Source: an uncultured Prevotella sp. (GTDB lineage Bacteria > Bacteroidota > Bacteroidia > Bacteroidales > Bacteroidaceae). Taken from it: DNA of 59,196 nt. The stretch is from the NCBI GenBank assembly GCA_900318395.1, contig ONKL01000010.1:1-59196 (forward strand), given 5' to 3'. A program made the translations under genes and the position numbers. Positions 53,367 to 59,196 of this stretch are shown in pieces (position 1 is the first letter of the stretch; every line of letters starts with the position of its first letter). The notes beneath the pieces are model-generated. The model saw only the letters and a program-made list of their open reading frames with translations, made no database searches and was not told where the DNA came from.

Positions 53367-54247
53367 TGACAGATTTGAAGAGGTTTTCGTTATTAATAAT
53401 AGGTTGGTGGATGTGCCTCTATGCAGGTGCAGCTACGGGTAATGGTAAGGGTGCTGTCAGTGCCCTGCCTGCCGATAGTGTTAAGATTTGCCAGCTGCTC
53501 AGCAAGGTTCGCCAGCAGCCTGCTACAGCCAACGTTCCGCTGTTCTTTGCGCGTCAGTTCCTAGGTGTGCCCTATGTGGCCTATACGCTCGAGAAGTTCA
53601 GCTCTGAGCGGCTCGTCGTCAACACCCGCGAACTCGACTGCACCACGCTGATAGAGAATGTCACAGCCCTGACGCTCTGCGCCTATCGCCGTCAATACAC
53701 GTGGCAAGCCTACCTCGATGCGCTCAGGGATATGCGCTATCGTGAGGGCAAGGCCGACAGCTATACCAGCCGCATCCATTACTTCACAGAGTGGATTACG
53801 GCTAACACGGCCAAGGGCATTGTCAAGGAGATCCAGGCACCAAACCCGCCGTTCAAGGCCATCCAGACGGTCAAGGTCGACTATATGAGCACGCATCCTA
53901 ATAGCTACAAGGCTCTGCGAGAGCACCCTGAATATCTCAGCGATATCCGTCGCATGGAGCAGAAGGTGTCAGGCGGCAAGTTCCGCTATATCCCCAAAGG
54001 ACTCGTCTCCAACAGTGCCCTGCTGAAGAAGGCTGTGCGCGACGGCGACATCATCGCCATCACCTGTAAGAAGAAAGGACTCGATATTGCCCACCTCGGA
54101 CTGGCTGTGTGGCAGGGCAATGTGCTCCACCTGCTTAACGCCTCGATGATCCACAAGAAGGTCATCATCGAACCCATGACGCTTGCGCAGTATCTGCAGA
54201 AGCACCCCACTCACACTGGCATCAGAATCATCAGGATAAACAAATAA
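53366..54247 (+). CDS. DUF1460 amidase/peptidase-like secreted protein
   Basis: 293 residues from MTDLKRFS. A signal peptide of about 22 residues (LLIIGWWMCLYAGAA) is followed by a DUF1460 domain, an NlpC/P60-type fold that acts on peptidoglycan peptides (muropeptide amidases). The likely catalytic Cys is in ELDCTTLIENV near 90, with a His in IAHLGLAVWQ near 246. Coupled by one base overlap to the oxidoreductase gene. Confidence 0.83.
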   Translation: MTDLKRFSLLIIGWWMCLYAGAATGNGKGAVSALPADSVKICQLLSKVRQQPATANVPLFFARQFLGVPYVAYTLEKFSSERLVVNTRELDCTTLIENVTALTLCAYRRQYTWQAYLDALRDMRYREGKADSYTSRIHYFTEWITANTAKGIVKEIQAPNPPFKAIQTVKVDYMSTHPNSYKALREHPEYLSDIRRMEQKVSGGKFRYIPKGLVSNSALLKKAVRDGDIIAITCKKKGLDIAHLGLAVWQGNVLHLLNASMIHKKVIIEPMTLAQYLQKHPTHTGIRIIRINK

Positions 54248-54271
54248 TACTTAACCAAAAAGAATGAACTT

Positions 54272-54664
54272 ATGGAATTACCCGATTTTATGAATTATTC
54301 AGGCAAGTTTTCGAAGAAGGAGTTTGCTGAGAAACTATCACGCATCGCCAAACGAGCAGGTGCCAAGCTGGTCTATGCGGCGCTGATACTTTACTATACA
54401 TTGCAGAGCGATAAGGTGAGCAAGAGCGACAAGGCCATCATCATCGGCGCCCTGGGTTATATGATCAGTCCGCTTGACGTGATACCAGATGCTATTCCCA
54501 TTGCCGGACTGACCGACGACCTCGCCGTGCTGCTCTATGTGCTGAAGAAGGTGTGGACGGGCATCGATCCTGAAATCGTGGATAAGGCCAAAAGACGCCT
54601 GTCTAAATGGTTTGATGAGGATGAAATCGCTGAGATAGGCGATCTCTTCTCTGAGGAGGCGTAG
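54272..54664 (+). CDS. YkvA/DUF1232 family protein
   Basis: 130 residues. DUF1232 signature GALGYMISPLDVIPDAIPIAGLTDDLAVL near 63-91, two membrane-associated helices. Function of the family is not established. It follows the DUF1460 gene by 24 nt. Confidence 0.85.
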   Translation: MELPDFMNYSGKFSKKEFAEKLSRIAKRAGAKLVYAALILYYTLQSDKVSKSDKAIIIGALGYMISPLDVIPDAIPIAGLTDDLAVLLYVLKKVWTGIDPEIVDKAKRRLSKWFDEDEIAEIGDLFSEEA

Positions 54665-54675
54665 TGTAGGCAGCC

Positions 54676-54849
54676 ATGTGGCAAACGTGGATTGTTGTGG
54701 CTGTTCTTGCTGCCGCTGTCGGCTATGCAGTCTACCATGTATATCGTGCACTGACCGATGTCAATGAGGCATGCAAAGGCTGTGCATTGGCGAAAAATTG
54801 CAAGAAGAAGCAAAAAAATCGCGAAAACATTTGGCAGTGTCGAAAATAA
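54676..54849 (+). CDS. small Cys-rich membrane protein, FeoB-associated type
   Basis: 57 residues, too short for usual ORF cut-offs. A single N-terminal membrane helix (WIVVAVLAAAVGYAVY) is followed by CKGCALAKNC with Cys spacing CxxCx5C and a basic tail ending QCRK. The architecture matches FeoB-associated Cys-rich proteins, but no feoB is in this window. It starts 11 nt after the DUF1232 stop, and its last codons contain the -33 box of tRNA-Cys. Confidence 0.6.
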   Translation: MWQTWIVVAVLAAAVGYAVYHVYRALTDVNEACKGCALAKNCKKKQKNRENIWQCRK

Positions 54850-54861
54850 TGACTACCTTTG
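54830..54861 (+). promoter_or_regulatory. promoter of tRNA-Cys
   Basis: TTTG (54830-54833) and TACCTTTG (54854-54861), exactly 20 nt apart. The upstream element lies inside the preceding small CDS. Confidence 0.8.
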
Positions 54862-54880
54862 CACCCGCATTTGAAGAAAC

Positions 54881-54952
54881 GGTGCCTTGGATGAGTGGCT
54901 TAGTCAACGGTCTGCAAAACCGTCTACGGCGGTTCGAATCCGCCAGGCACCT
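54881..54952 (+). tRNA. tRNA-Cys (GCA)
   Basis: Acceptor GGTGCCT pairs with AGGCACC (54945-54951); anticodon loop CTGCAAA gives GCA; T arm GGCGG-TTCGAAT-CCGCC; discriminator T, a tRNA-Cys identity base. CCA is not encoded. Confidence 0.95.
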
Positions 54953-54970
54953 CTCGAAAGCAAAAAGAAA

Positions 54971-55000
54971 GCTGAAGAAGTAATTCTTCAGCCTTTTTTT
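54971..55000 (+). terminator. terminator of tRNA-Cys transcript
   Basis: GCTGAAGAA-GTAA-TTCTTCAGC, a perfect 9-bp stem, followed by CTTTTTTT. Classical intrinsic terminator. Confidence 0.95.
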
Positions 55001-55004
55001 ATAT

Positions 55005-55095
55005 CCTCATTCCACATTCCTCATTCCACATTCCTCATTCCACATTCCTCATTCCACATTCCTCATTCCACATTCCTCATTCCTCATTCCACATT
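55005..55095. repeat. heptamer repeat (CCTCATT/CCACATT), 13 units
   Basis: Thirteen exact seven-base units, five alternating CCTCATT-CCACATT pairs followed by CCTCATT, CCTCATT, CCACATT. Located between the tRNA-Cys terminator and the lipid kinase stop. The longest array in the window. Confidence 0.95.
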
Positions 55096-55105
55096 CCTCG
55101 AGAAC

Positions 55106-56140
55106 CTACAACTTCGTGAGCTTCCTCAGCAGCACCTTATTCACCCGCTGAATCCGCTTGCCGCGCTTCTCGATGTCCTCACGTACATTATTTATATTAT
55201 TAAAGAGATCGCTGAAGGCATTCAGTAGGAAGTTAGGCTGCGCCTCGTCCTCGATAGCCTCAGGATTGGTTACGATGCGGATGCCGTTGTGCTCGATGTG
55301 TACGTCGATGTCAGTGCCCGTCATGATCGGGTCGCCGTCGTAGTGGATGGCACCCTCCTCCTTACGGTGTATGTGCAGATGCTTCGTACGGAAGGTTTTA
55401 ATCTTCGAGTTGTTGCCCAGCGTCTTCATAAAGAGGTCGGCGGCAATCTGCGGCGCGTCGAGCACATCGAAGGGCTCCATCACGATCACGTCCATCTCGC
55501 CGTCCTTCATGGTGGCTCCAGGGGCGATGTAGGCATTGTTGCCGTATTGCGAAGCATTGGCACAGGCTATCAGGAAGGCCTTGTACTTCGTGGCCCCCGT
55601 CTCGTCCTCAACCTCGTAAGTCTCTGGCTTATAGTTCAGTCCCTCCTTCAGCACGTTCTCCACGTAAGTGATCGGTCCGCGCTTGCCAGCCTCGGCAAAC
55701 TTCAGCGATATGAAGGCATCGAAGCCGACGCCGCAGGTGCAGAAGAAGGGCATGTCGTTGATGATGCCGTAGTCGAAGTCCTCGATCATGGCCTTGTTGA
55801 TGATTCTCAGTGCTCCCTTCACGTCGAGCGGTATGCAGAGATGGCGTGCCAGGCCGTTACCCGATCCGCAAGGGATGATGCCGAGAGCGGTCTGCGTGTG
55901 AACGAGCGATCGCGCTACCTCGTTCACCGTGCCGTCGCCACCCACCGCCACAACGATGTCAGCGCCAGCCTCGGCGCAGTCATGGGCTATTTCGGCGGCA
56001 TGCCCGGCATATTCCGTGAAGATGATTTCAGATTCGAAGCGCTCCTTGTCGAGAGTGCTCTCTATCAGTCCGGGTATCTCATCCTTCGAATGCGTACCCG
56101 ATATAGGGTTCAGTATGAATGTAATTTTCTTCTTTTCCAT
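55106..56140 (-). CDS. diacylglycerol/sphingosine kinase-family lipid kinase
   Basis: 344 residues from MEKKKITFILNP; two further ATGs precede it (56143, 56146), all near the promoter at 56155-56162. DAGK catalytic domain: VVAVGGDGTVNEVARSL near 60, IIPCGSGNGLARHL near 88. The C-terminal beta domain has DGEMDVIVMEPF and HYDGDP. It phosphorylates a lipid hydroxyl such as diacylglycerol or a sphingoid base. It is divergent from serine palmitoyltransferase, which favours a sphingolipid link. Confidence 0.9.
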   Translation of the reverse strand: MEKKKITFILNPISGTHSKDEIPGLIESTLDKERFESEIIFTEYAGHAAEIAHDCAEAGADIVVAVGGDGTVNEVARSLVHTQTALGIIPCGSGNGLARHLCIPLDVKGALRIINKAMIEDFDYGIINDMPFFCTCGVGFDAFISLKFAEAGKRGPITYVENVLKEGLNYKPETYEVEDETGATKYKAFLIACANASQYGNNAYIAPGATMKDGEMDVIVMEPFDVLDAPQIAADLFMKTLGNNSKIKTFRTKHLHIHRKEEGAIHYDGDPIMTGTDIDVHIEHNGIRIVTNPEAIEDEAQPNFLLNAFSDLFNNINNVREDIEKRGKRIQRVNKVLLRKLTKL

Positions 56141-56154
56141 CATCATTACATGTG

Positions 56155-56162
56155 CAAAAATA
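56155..56162 (-). promoter_or_regulatory. -7 box of lipid kinase gene
   Basis: TATTTTTG on the minus strand, 14 nt upstream of 56140. Good match to TAnnTTTG. Confidence 0.55.
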
Positions 56163-56232
56163 CAAAAAAACGCAGAAAAAGCAATGTTTTTTTTAAGAAA
56201 ATCACAAAAAACATACAATTATTAATAAAAAC

Positions 56233-56264
56233 TTGCACGAATTGATAAAAAATGTGTAACTTTG
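56233..56264 (+). promoter_or_regulatory. promoter of serine palmitoyltransferase gene
   Basis: CTTG (56232-56235) and TAACTTTG (56257-56264), 21 nt apart. Confidence 0.65.
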
Positions 56265-56303
56265 CAGCCTGAAATAAAAAGAAAAGAAAACCTATTAGTC
56301 AGA

Positions 56304-57491
56304 ATGGGACAATTACAAGAGAAATACAAAAACTATCGTGAGCCACAGAAATACATGGAGGCTGACGTATATCCTTATTTCCGCGCCATTGAAGGTAAGC
56401 AGGGCACGGAGGTTGAAATGGATGGTCACAAAGTGCTGATGTTCGGCTCGAATGCTTACACGGGACTCACAGGCGACCAGCGTATCATCGATGCAGCCAA
56501 GGCTGCGCTTGATAAGTATGGCTCTGGTTGTGCCGGAAGCCGATTCCTCAACGGAACGCTCGACCTGCACGTGAAGCTTGAGAAGGAACTTGCTGAATTC
56601 GTCAACAAGGATGAAGCCCTCTGCTTCTCTACAGGATTCTCTGTCAATCAGGGTGTGCTAGCCGTTATCTGTGGCAAGGACGATTACATCATCTGCGACG
56701 ATCGCGACCACGCTTCTATTGTGGACGGTCGTCGTCTTTCGTTTGCCAAGCAGCTCCACTACAAGCACAACGATATGGAGGATCTTGAGCGAGTGCTGAA
56801 GAATCTGCCCTACGAGGCCATCAAGCTTATCGTGGTCGATGGCGTCTTCTCGATGGAGGGCGACCTGGCTAAGCTGCCTGAGATTGTAGAGCTGAAGCAC
56901 AAGTACAACTGTTCGATCATGGTCGACGAAGCCCACGGCATCGGTGTGTTCGGACGCCAGGGTAGGGGTGTGTGCGATCACTTCGGACTGACCGACGAGG
57001 TCGATCTCATCATGGGAACCTTCTCGAAGTCGCTCGCTTCCATCGGTGGATTCATCGCCTCCGACTGGGACACCATCAACTTCCTGCGCCACAATGCCCG
57101 CTCGTACATCTTCTCGGCATCCAACACGCCAGCAGCCACAGCCGCAGCAATGGAGGCCCTGCACATCATCCAGAACGAGCCCCAGCGCATACAGGCACTC
57201 TGGGATGTAACTAAGTACGCCCTGATGCGTTTCCGCGAAGAAGGTTTCGAGATCGGCGAGACCGAGAGCCCCATCATCCCGCTTTACGTGCGCGACGACA
57301 TCAAGACGTTCCTCGTTACGGCGCTCGCCTTCAAGGCAGGAGTATTCATCAATCCCGTCATCCCGCCAGCATGCGCACCTCAGGATACCCTCGTACGCTA
57401 TGCCTTGATGGCCACTCACACGAAGGAGCAGGTTGACCGCTCAGTCATTATCCTGAAGAAGATCTTCGTAGAGCAGGGAATCATCAAGTAA
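56304..57491 (+). CDS. spt: serine palmitoyltransferase
   Basis: 395 residues from MGQLQEKYKNY; the upstream frame from 56262 overlaps the promoter. Alpha-oxoamine synthase family with pyridoxal phosphate: GSGCAGSRFLNGTLDLH, HASIVDGRRLS, DEAHGIGVFG and GTFSKSLASIGGF containing the cofactor Lys. It condenses serine with an acyl-CoA, the first step of sphingolipid synthesis, a hallmark of Bacteroidetes. It may be a close relative such as KBL or AONS; the divergent lipid kinase favours SPT. Confidence 0.9.
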   Translation: MGQLQEKYKNYREPQKYMEADVYPYFRAIEGKQGTEVEMDGHKVLMFGSNAYTGLTGDQRIIDAAKAALDKYGSGCAGSRFLNGTLDLHVKLEKELAEFVNKDEALCFSTGFSVNQGVLAVICGKDDYIICDDRDHASIVDGRRLSFAKQLHYKHNDMEDLERVLKNLPYEAIKLIVVDGVFSMEGDLAKLPEIVELKHKYNCSIMVDEAHGIGVFGRQGRGVCDHFGLTDEVDLIMGTFSKSLASIGGFIASDWDTINFLRHNARSYIFSASNTPAATAAAMEALHIIQNEPQRIQALWDVTKYALMRFREEGFEIGETESPIIPLYVRDDIKTFLVTALAFKAGVFINPVIPPACAPQDTLVRYALMATHTKEQVDRSVIILKKIFVEQGIIK

Positions 57492-57514
57492 TGAAGGACT
57501 CGATGTGAAACATT

Positions 57515-57562
57515 AAAAAATGAAAGAATGTTAAATTCACAAATTTCATTCTTTCATTTTTT
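57515..57562 (+). terminator. terminator of spt gene
   Basis: AAAAAATGAAAGAATG (57515-57530) pairs with CATTCTTTCATTTTTT (57547-57562), a perfect 16-bp stem with 16-nt loop. A T tract follows. Confidence 0.85.
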
Positions 57563-57583
57563 TTATTTCTCATTTTTATTTCG

Positions 57584-57591
57584 TACCTTTG
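57584..57591 (+). promoter_or_regulatory. -7 box of tRNA-Pro
   Basis: TACCTTTG, 17 nt before the tRNA. T-rich upstream region without a clear TTTG. Confidence 0.6.
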
Positions 57592-57608
57592 CACCCGCAA
57601 AACGAAAA

Positions 57609-57684
57609 CGAGGTGTAGCGCAGTTGGTAGCGTTCCTGGTTTGGGACCAGGCTGTCGCAGGTTCGAGTCCTGTCACCTCGACCA
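57609..57684 (+). tRNA. tRNA-Pro (TGG)
   Basis: Acceptor CGAGGTG with CACCTCG; anticodon arm CTGGT-TTTGGGA-ACCAGG-type stem with TGG; T arm GCAGG-TTCGAGT-CCTGT; A discriminator at 57681 and an encoded CCA (57682-57684). Confidence 0.95.
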
Positions 57685-57699
57685 CCCTAATAAAATTTG

Positions 57700-57732
57700 G
57701 CCGCTGACTTTCAATAAGTTAGCGGCTTTTTT
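57700..57732 (+). terminator. terminator of tRNA-Pro
   Basis: GCCGCT-g-ACTT pairs with AAGT-t-AGCGGC (to 57726) and is followed by TTTTTT. Confidence 0.9.
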
Positions 57733-57856
57733 GTGCCTGCGTCCCAAGATTTTTTGCAAAGTGGTTTATAGTACACATAACAATTACATACGAGACATAT
57801 GATACAAGAATATGCAAGGGTATCTGTAGAAATGCCCGAAAACGAAGATAAGAATT

Positions 57857-58198
57857 ATGGAAAAGAAAAGTGATACCTACCAGATTGCCACCGACATCCA
57901 ATGGGAATATGCCGGTGATGGCATAGTCCGCCAGATTATGGGCTACGATGAGCACTTGATGATGGTGAAAGTGAAATTCGATCAGGGAGCCATTGGCACA
58001 CTCCATCAGCATCCTCACACCCAGAGCACCTACGTGGCCAGTGGATGTTTTGAGGTGACTATCGGTGAGGAAAAGAAAATCCTCAAAGCAGGCGATGGCT
58101 ATTATGTGGCTCCAAACCTGTCACATGGTTGTGTCTGTCTGGAGGCAGGTGTTCTCATCGATACCTTCACTCCCATGCGTGAGGATTTCTTAAAATAG
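57857..58198 (+). CDS. cupin-domain protein
   Basis: 113 residues. Single cupin barrel: HQHPHTQSTYVASGCFEVTIG (metal-binding HxH plus Glu region) near 51, and APNLSHGCVCLEAG with the second His near 95. A small metal-binding enzyme or binding protein; substrate unknown. It shares the pectin-degradation/KdgF-like size class, but that is only a possibility. A 24-codon ORF overlapping its start (57799) is not supported. Confidence 0.88.
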   Translation: MEKKSDTYQIATDIQWEYAGDGIVRQIMGYDEHLMMVKVKFDQGAIGTLHQHPHTQSTYVASGCFEVTIGEEKKILKAGDGYYVAPNLSHGCVCLEAGVLIDTFTPMREDFLK

Positions 58199-58214
58199 GG
58201 CGTAATAAAATCTT

Positions 58215-58592
58215 TTATGCAAGCACAACCTCTGCAGGCACGCCCAGCACTTTGTACAGACTGCGGGCAATGTCGAAACTCATCGATCTGCGACCATGAA
58301 GCAGGTCACTGAAGGTCGTAGCACTGATTCCTATCATCTGAGCAGCTTCCTTCTGCTTCAGCCCACGCTCTTTCACCTGAGTCAGAATGGCATTAGTAAG
58401 CAGCGTACTCATTCTGCCAGGCAGTGGATGATAGGCACGGCCATACTCATCGAGGGCTTCGCTCAGCATCGTGAACTCTGCCTTCTCCTCCGGACTTAGC
58501 AACTCCATGTCGCCCAGTTCAGTACCCCGCTCAATCAGTTTTTCCATGCGGGCTTCGTAATCTTTGTACTCTTTTTCGTCCTTGATAACCAT
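58215..58592 (-). CDS. higA: HigA-type antitoxin (XRE helix-turn-helix)
   Basis: 125 residues. The XRE HTH is near 75-115: LKQKEAAQMIGISATTFSDLLHGRRSMSF. The N-terminal half is helical and charged. It follows the toxin gene by 3 nt, with the toxin first, the order typical of HigBA. It should bind and neutralise the toxin and repress the promoter. Confidence 0.9.
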   Translation of the reverse strand: MVIKDEKEYKDYEARMEKLIERGTELGDMELLSPEEKAEFTMLSEALDEYGRAYHPLPGRMSTLLTNAILTQVKERGLKQKEAAQMIGISATTFSDLLHGRRSMSFDIARSLYKVLGVPAEVVLA

Positions 58593-58595
58593 AGC

Positions 58596-58892
58596 CTATA
58601 TATTTTTAATATCCTTAATCTTGTCATACTCACTATGTGTACCGATAAACCTAATAGCCACTGTTCCGGCAAAGAACACTACCAGCACTACTGTCCTATA
58701 GTTGTTGCCCTTGATGTTGAATACATAACGGTTGTTGCCCACAAAGTCAGCCGAGGGAAAGTCGGCTTTCAAGTCTGCATGAGACTTCCACTCCGCATCG
58801 GCCAGTTTACAGCTCCAACGCTCTAATGCCTCTTTTGCATCAGCATGCTTGCGAGAGAACTCCTCAATCCGTTCTGGAAACAATATCTTCAT
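58596..58892 (-). CDS. higB: HigB-type toxin (mRNA interferase)
   Basis: 98 residues, HigB/RelE-like. ADFVGNNRYVFNIKGNNYRTVVLVVF is the family core and RFIGTHSEYDKI matches the C-terminal active-site segment with His and Tyr. It cleaves mRNA on the ribosome. It precedes higA in one transcript. Promoter TACTTTTG at 58922-58929. Confidence 0.9.
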   Translation of the reverse strand: MKILFPERIEEFSRKHADAKEALERWSCKLADAEWKSHADLKADFPSADFVGNNRYVFNIKGNNYRTVVLVVFFAGTVAIRFIGTHSEYDKIKDIKNI

Positions 58893-58921
58893 GACAGTTG
58901 TTCATTCTTTCATTTTCGGTG

Positions 58922-58953
58922 CAAAAGTACAACAAATAGCTGAAATAAACAAG
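58922..58953 (-). promoter_or_regulatory. promoter of higBA
   Basis: CTTG (58950-58953) and TACTTTTG (58922-58929) on the minus strand, 20 nt apart. HigA autorepression is expected here from family knowledge. Confidence 0.65.
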
Positions 58954-59078
58954 GAAAATCGTCAAAAACTTCACAAATTAGTGAACTTTTTAACCATTTA
59001 AGAATTGTTGCTTCCTCTTCGGAGCTATCAGGTGTGTATGTCCTTTTATACTATGAATTGACCGATTCGTTGAATAGT

Positions 59079-59110
59079 TTTGGCAGAAAGGAGGTTTCTC
59101 CGTACCTTTG
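59079..59110 (+). promoter_or_regulatory. promoter of the truncated last gene
   Basis: TTTG (59079-59082) and TACCTTTG (59103-59110) with exactly 20 nt between them; ATG follows at 59132. Confidence 0.82.
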
Positions 59111-59131
59111 CTCCGCAAATTCAAAAACAGT

Positions 59132-59196
59132 ATGATGAAACAGACAAGAAAGATGTTGCTGCTATTGGCCCTGCTGATTCCGGCAGGAGCAATGGC
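59132..59196 (+). CDS. secreted protein, N-terminus only (cut by window end)
   Basis: The window ends after about 21 codons: MMKQTRKMLLLLALLIPAGA, a basic start with a hydrophobic core and an Ala-rich cleavage region, i.e. a Sec signal peptide. ATG 59132 or 59135. The mature protein is outside the window, so its function cannot be said. Confidence 0.7.
   Translation, partial: MMKQTRKMLLLLALLIPAGAM

Noticed and set aside
55005-55095. CRISPR array or direct-repeat locus
   Set aside because: Units are only 7 bp and contiguous without spacers, and no cas genes are near; it is a tandem heptamer array.
57799-57873. 24-codon ORF overlapping the cupin start
   Set aside because: No promoter of its own and out of frame with the cupin; likely chance.

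Overview
The window is a piece of a Bacteroidales chromosome, most like the Prevotella/Bacteroides lineage. Four things point there. Genes are preceded by the Bacteroidetes promoter form TTTG-N19-21-TAnnTTTG instead of sigma-70 boxes, and Shine-Dalgarno sequences are rarely obvious. A serine palmitoyltransferase gene for sphingolipids is present. The L-arabinose operon carries the Nudix-type AraR and an SSS transporter. Malic enzyme is fused to a phosphotransacetylase-like domain, and a ferredoxin-reductase/GltD fusion is present. Species was not determined.

Layout. Positions 1-8.75 kb (+ strand) are accessory DNA. They hold a sigma-region-4-like protein with SH3-like repeats and a DpnA-like adenine methyltransferase. 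Next come a 57-residue protein with a retropepsin-like protease, two unrecognised proteins sharing an IxGDK motif, and a four-gene cassette of two small proteins, a VirE/BT4734-type primase-helicase and an M15 peptidase. No integrase or transposase was seen. From 8.9 to 26.3 kb (- strand) lie core genes: mnmE, a uridine phosphorylase, a PD40 protein, a ttcA-type thiolase, the GltD fusion, serS, rpmA-rplU, htpG, rpsA, gdhA and maeB. From 26.4 to 32.4 kb there are a TetR regulator, a DUF4301 protein, a RelA-type synthetase, a small lipoprotein and a GNAT protein. From 32.5 to 41.9 kb a seven-gene L-arabinose operon (- strand) links GH51 arabinofuranosidase, kinase, isomerase, epimerase, AraR, transporter and a lipoprotein mutarotase. 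From 42.0 to 45.6 kb lies a galactose operon (galM, MFS permease, galK). From 45.7 to 52.3 kb are folC, dnaJ, grpE, an ABC-F protein, hisB and a membrane protein. From 52.4 to 59.2 kb there are an oxidoreductase with a DUF1460 peptidase, DUF1232, a Cys-rich small membrane protein, tRNA-Cys, a lipid kinase divergent from serine palmitoyltransferase, tRNA-Pro, a cupin, a HigBA module and the first codons of a secreted protein.

Non-coding structure. The rpsA leader carries four hairpins. A perfect promoter and a terminator-like hairpin bracket about 90 nt upstream of rplU, which could be an sRNA or an attenuated leader. Seven- and eight-base tandem repeats recur at gene ends, and one lies inside the mnmE reading frame. 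An array with an exact 22-bp period lies downstream of the TetR gene. Operon assignments are inferred from spacing, promoters and hairpins, and folding was judged by eye.
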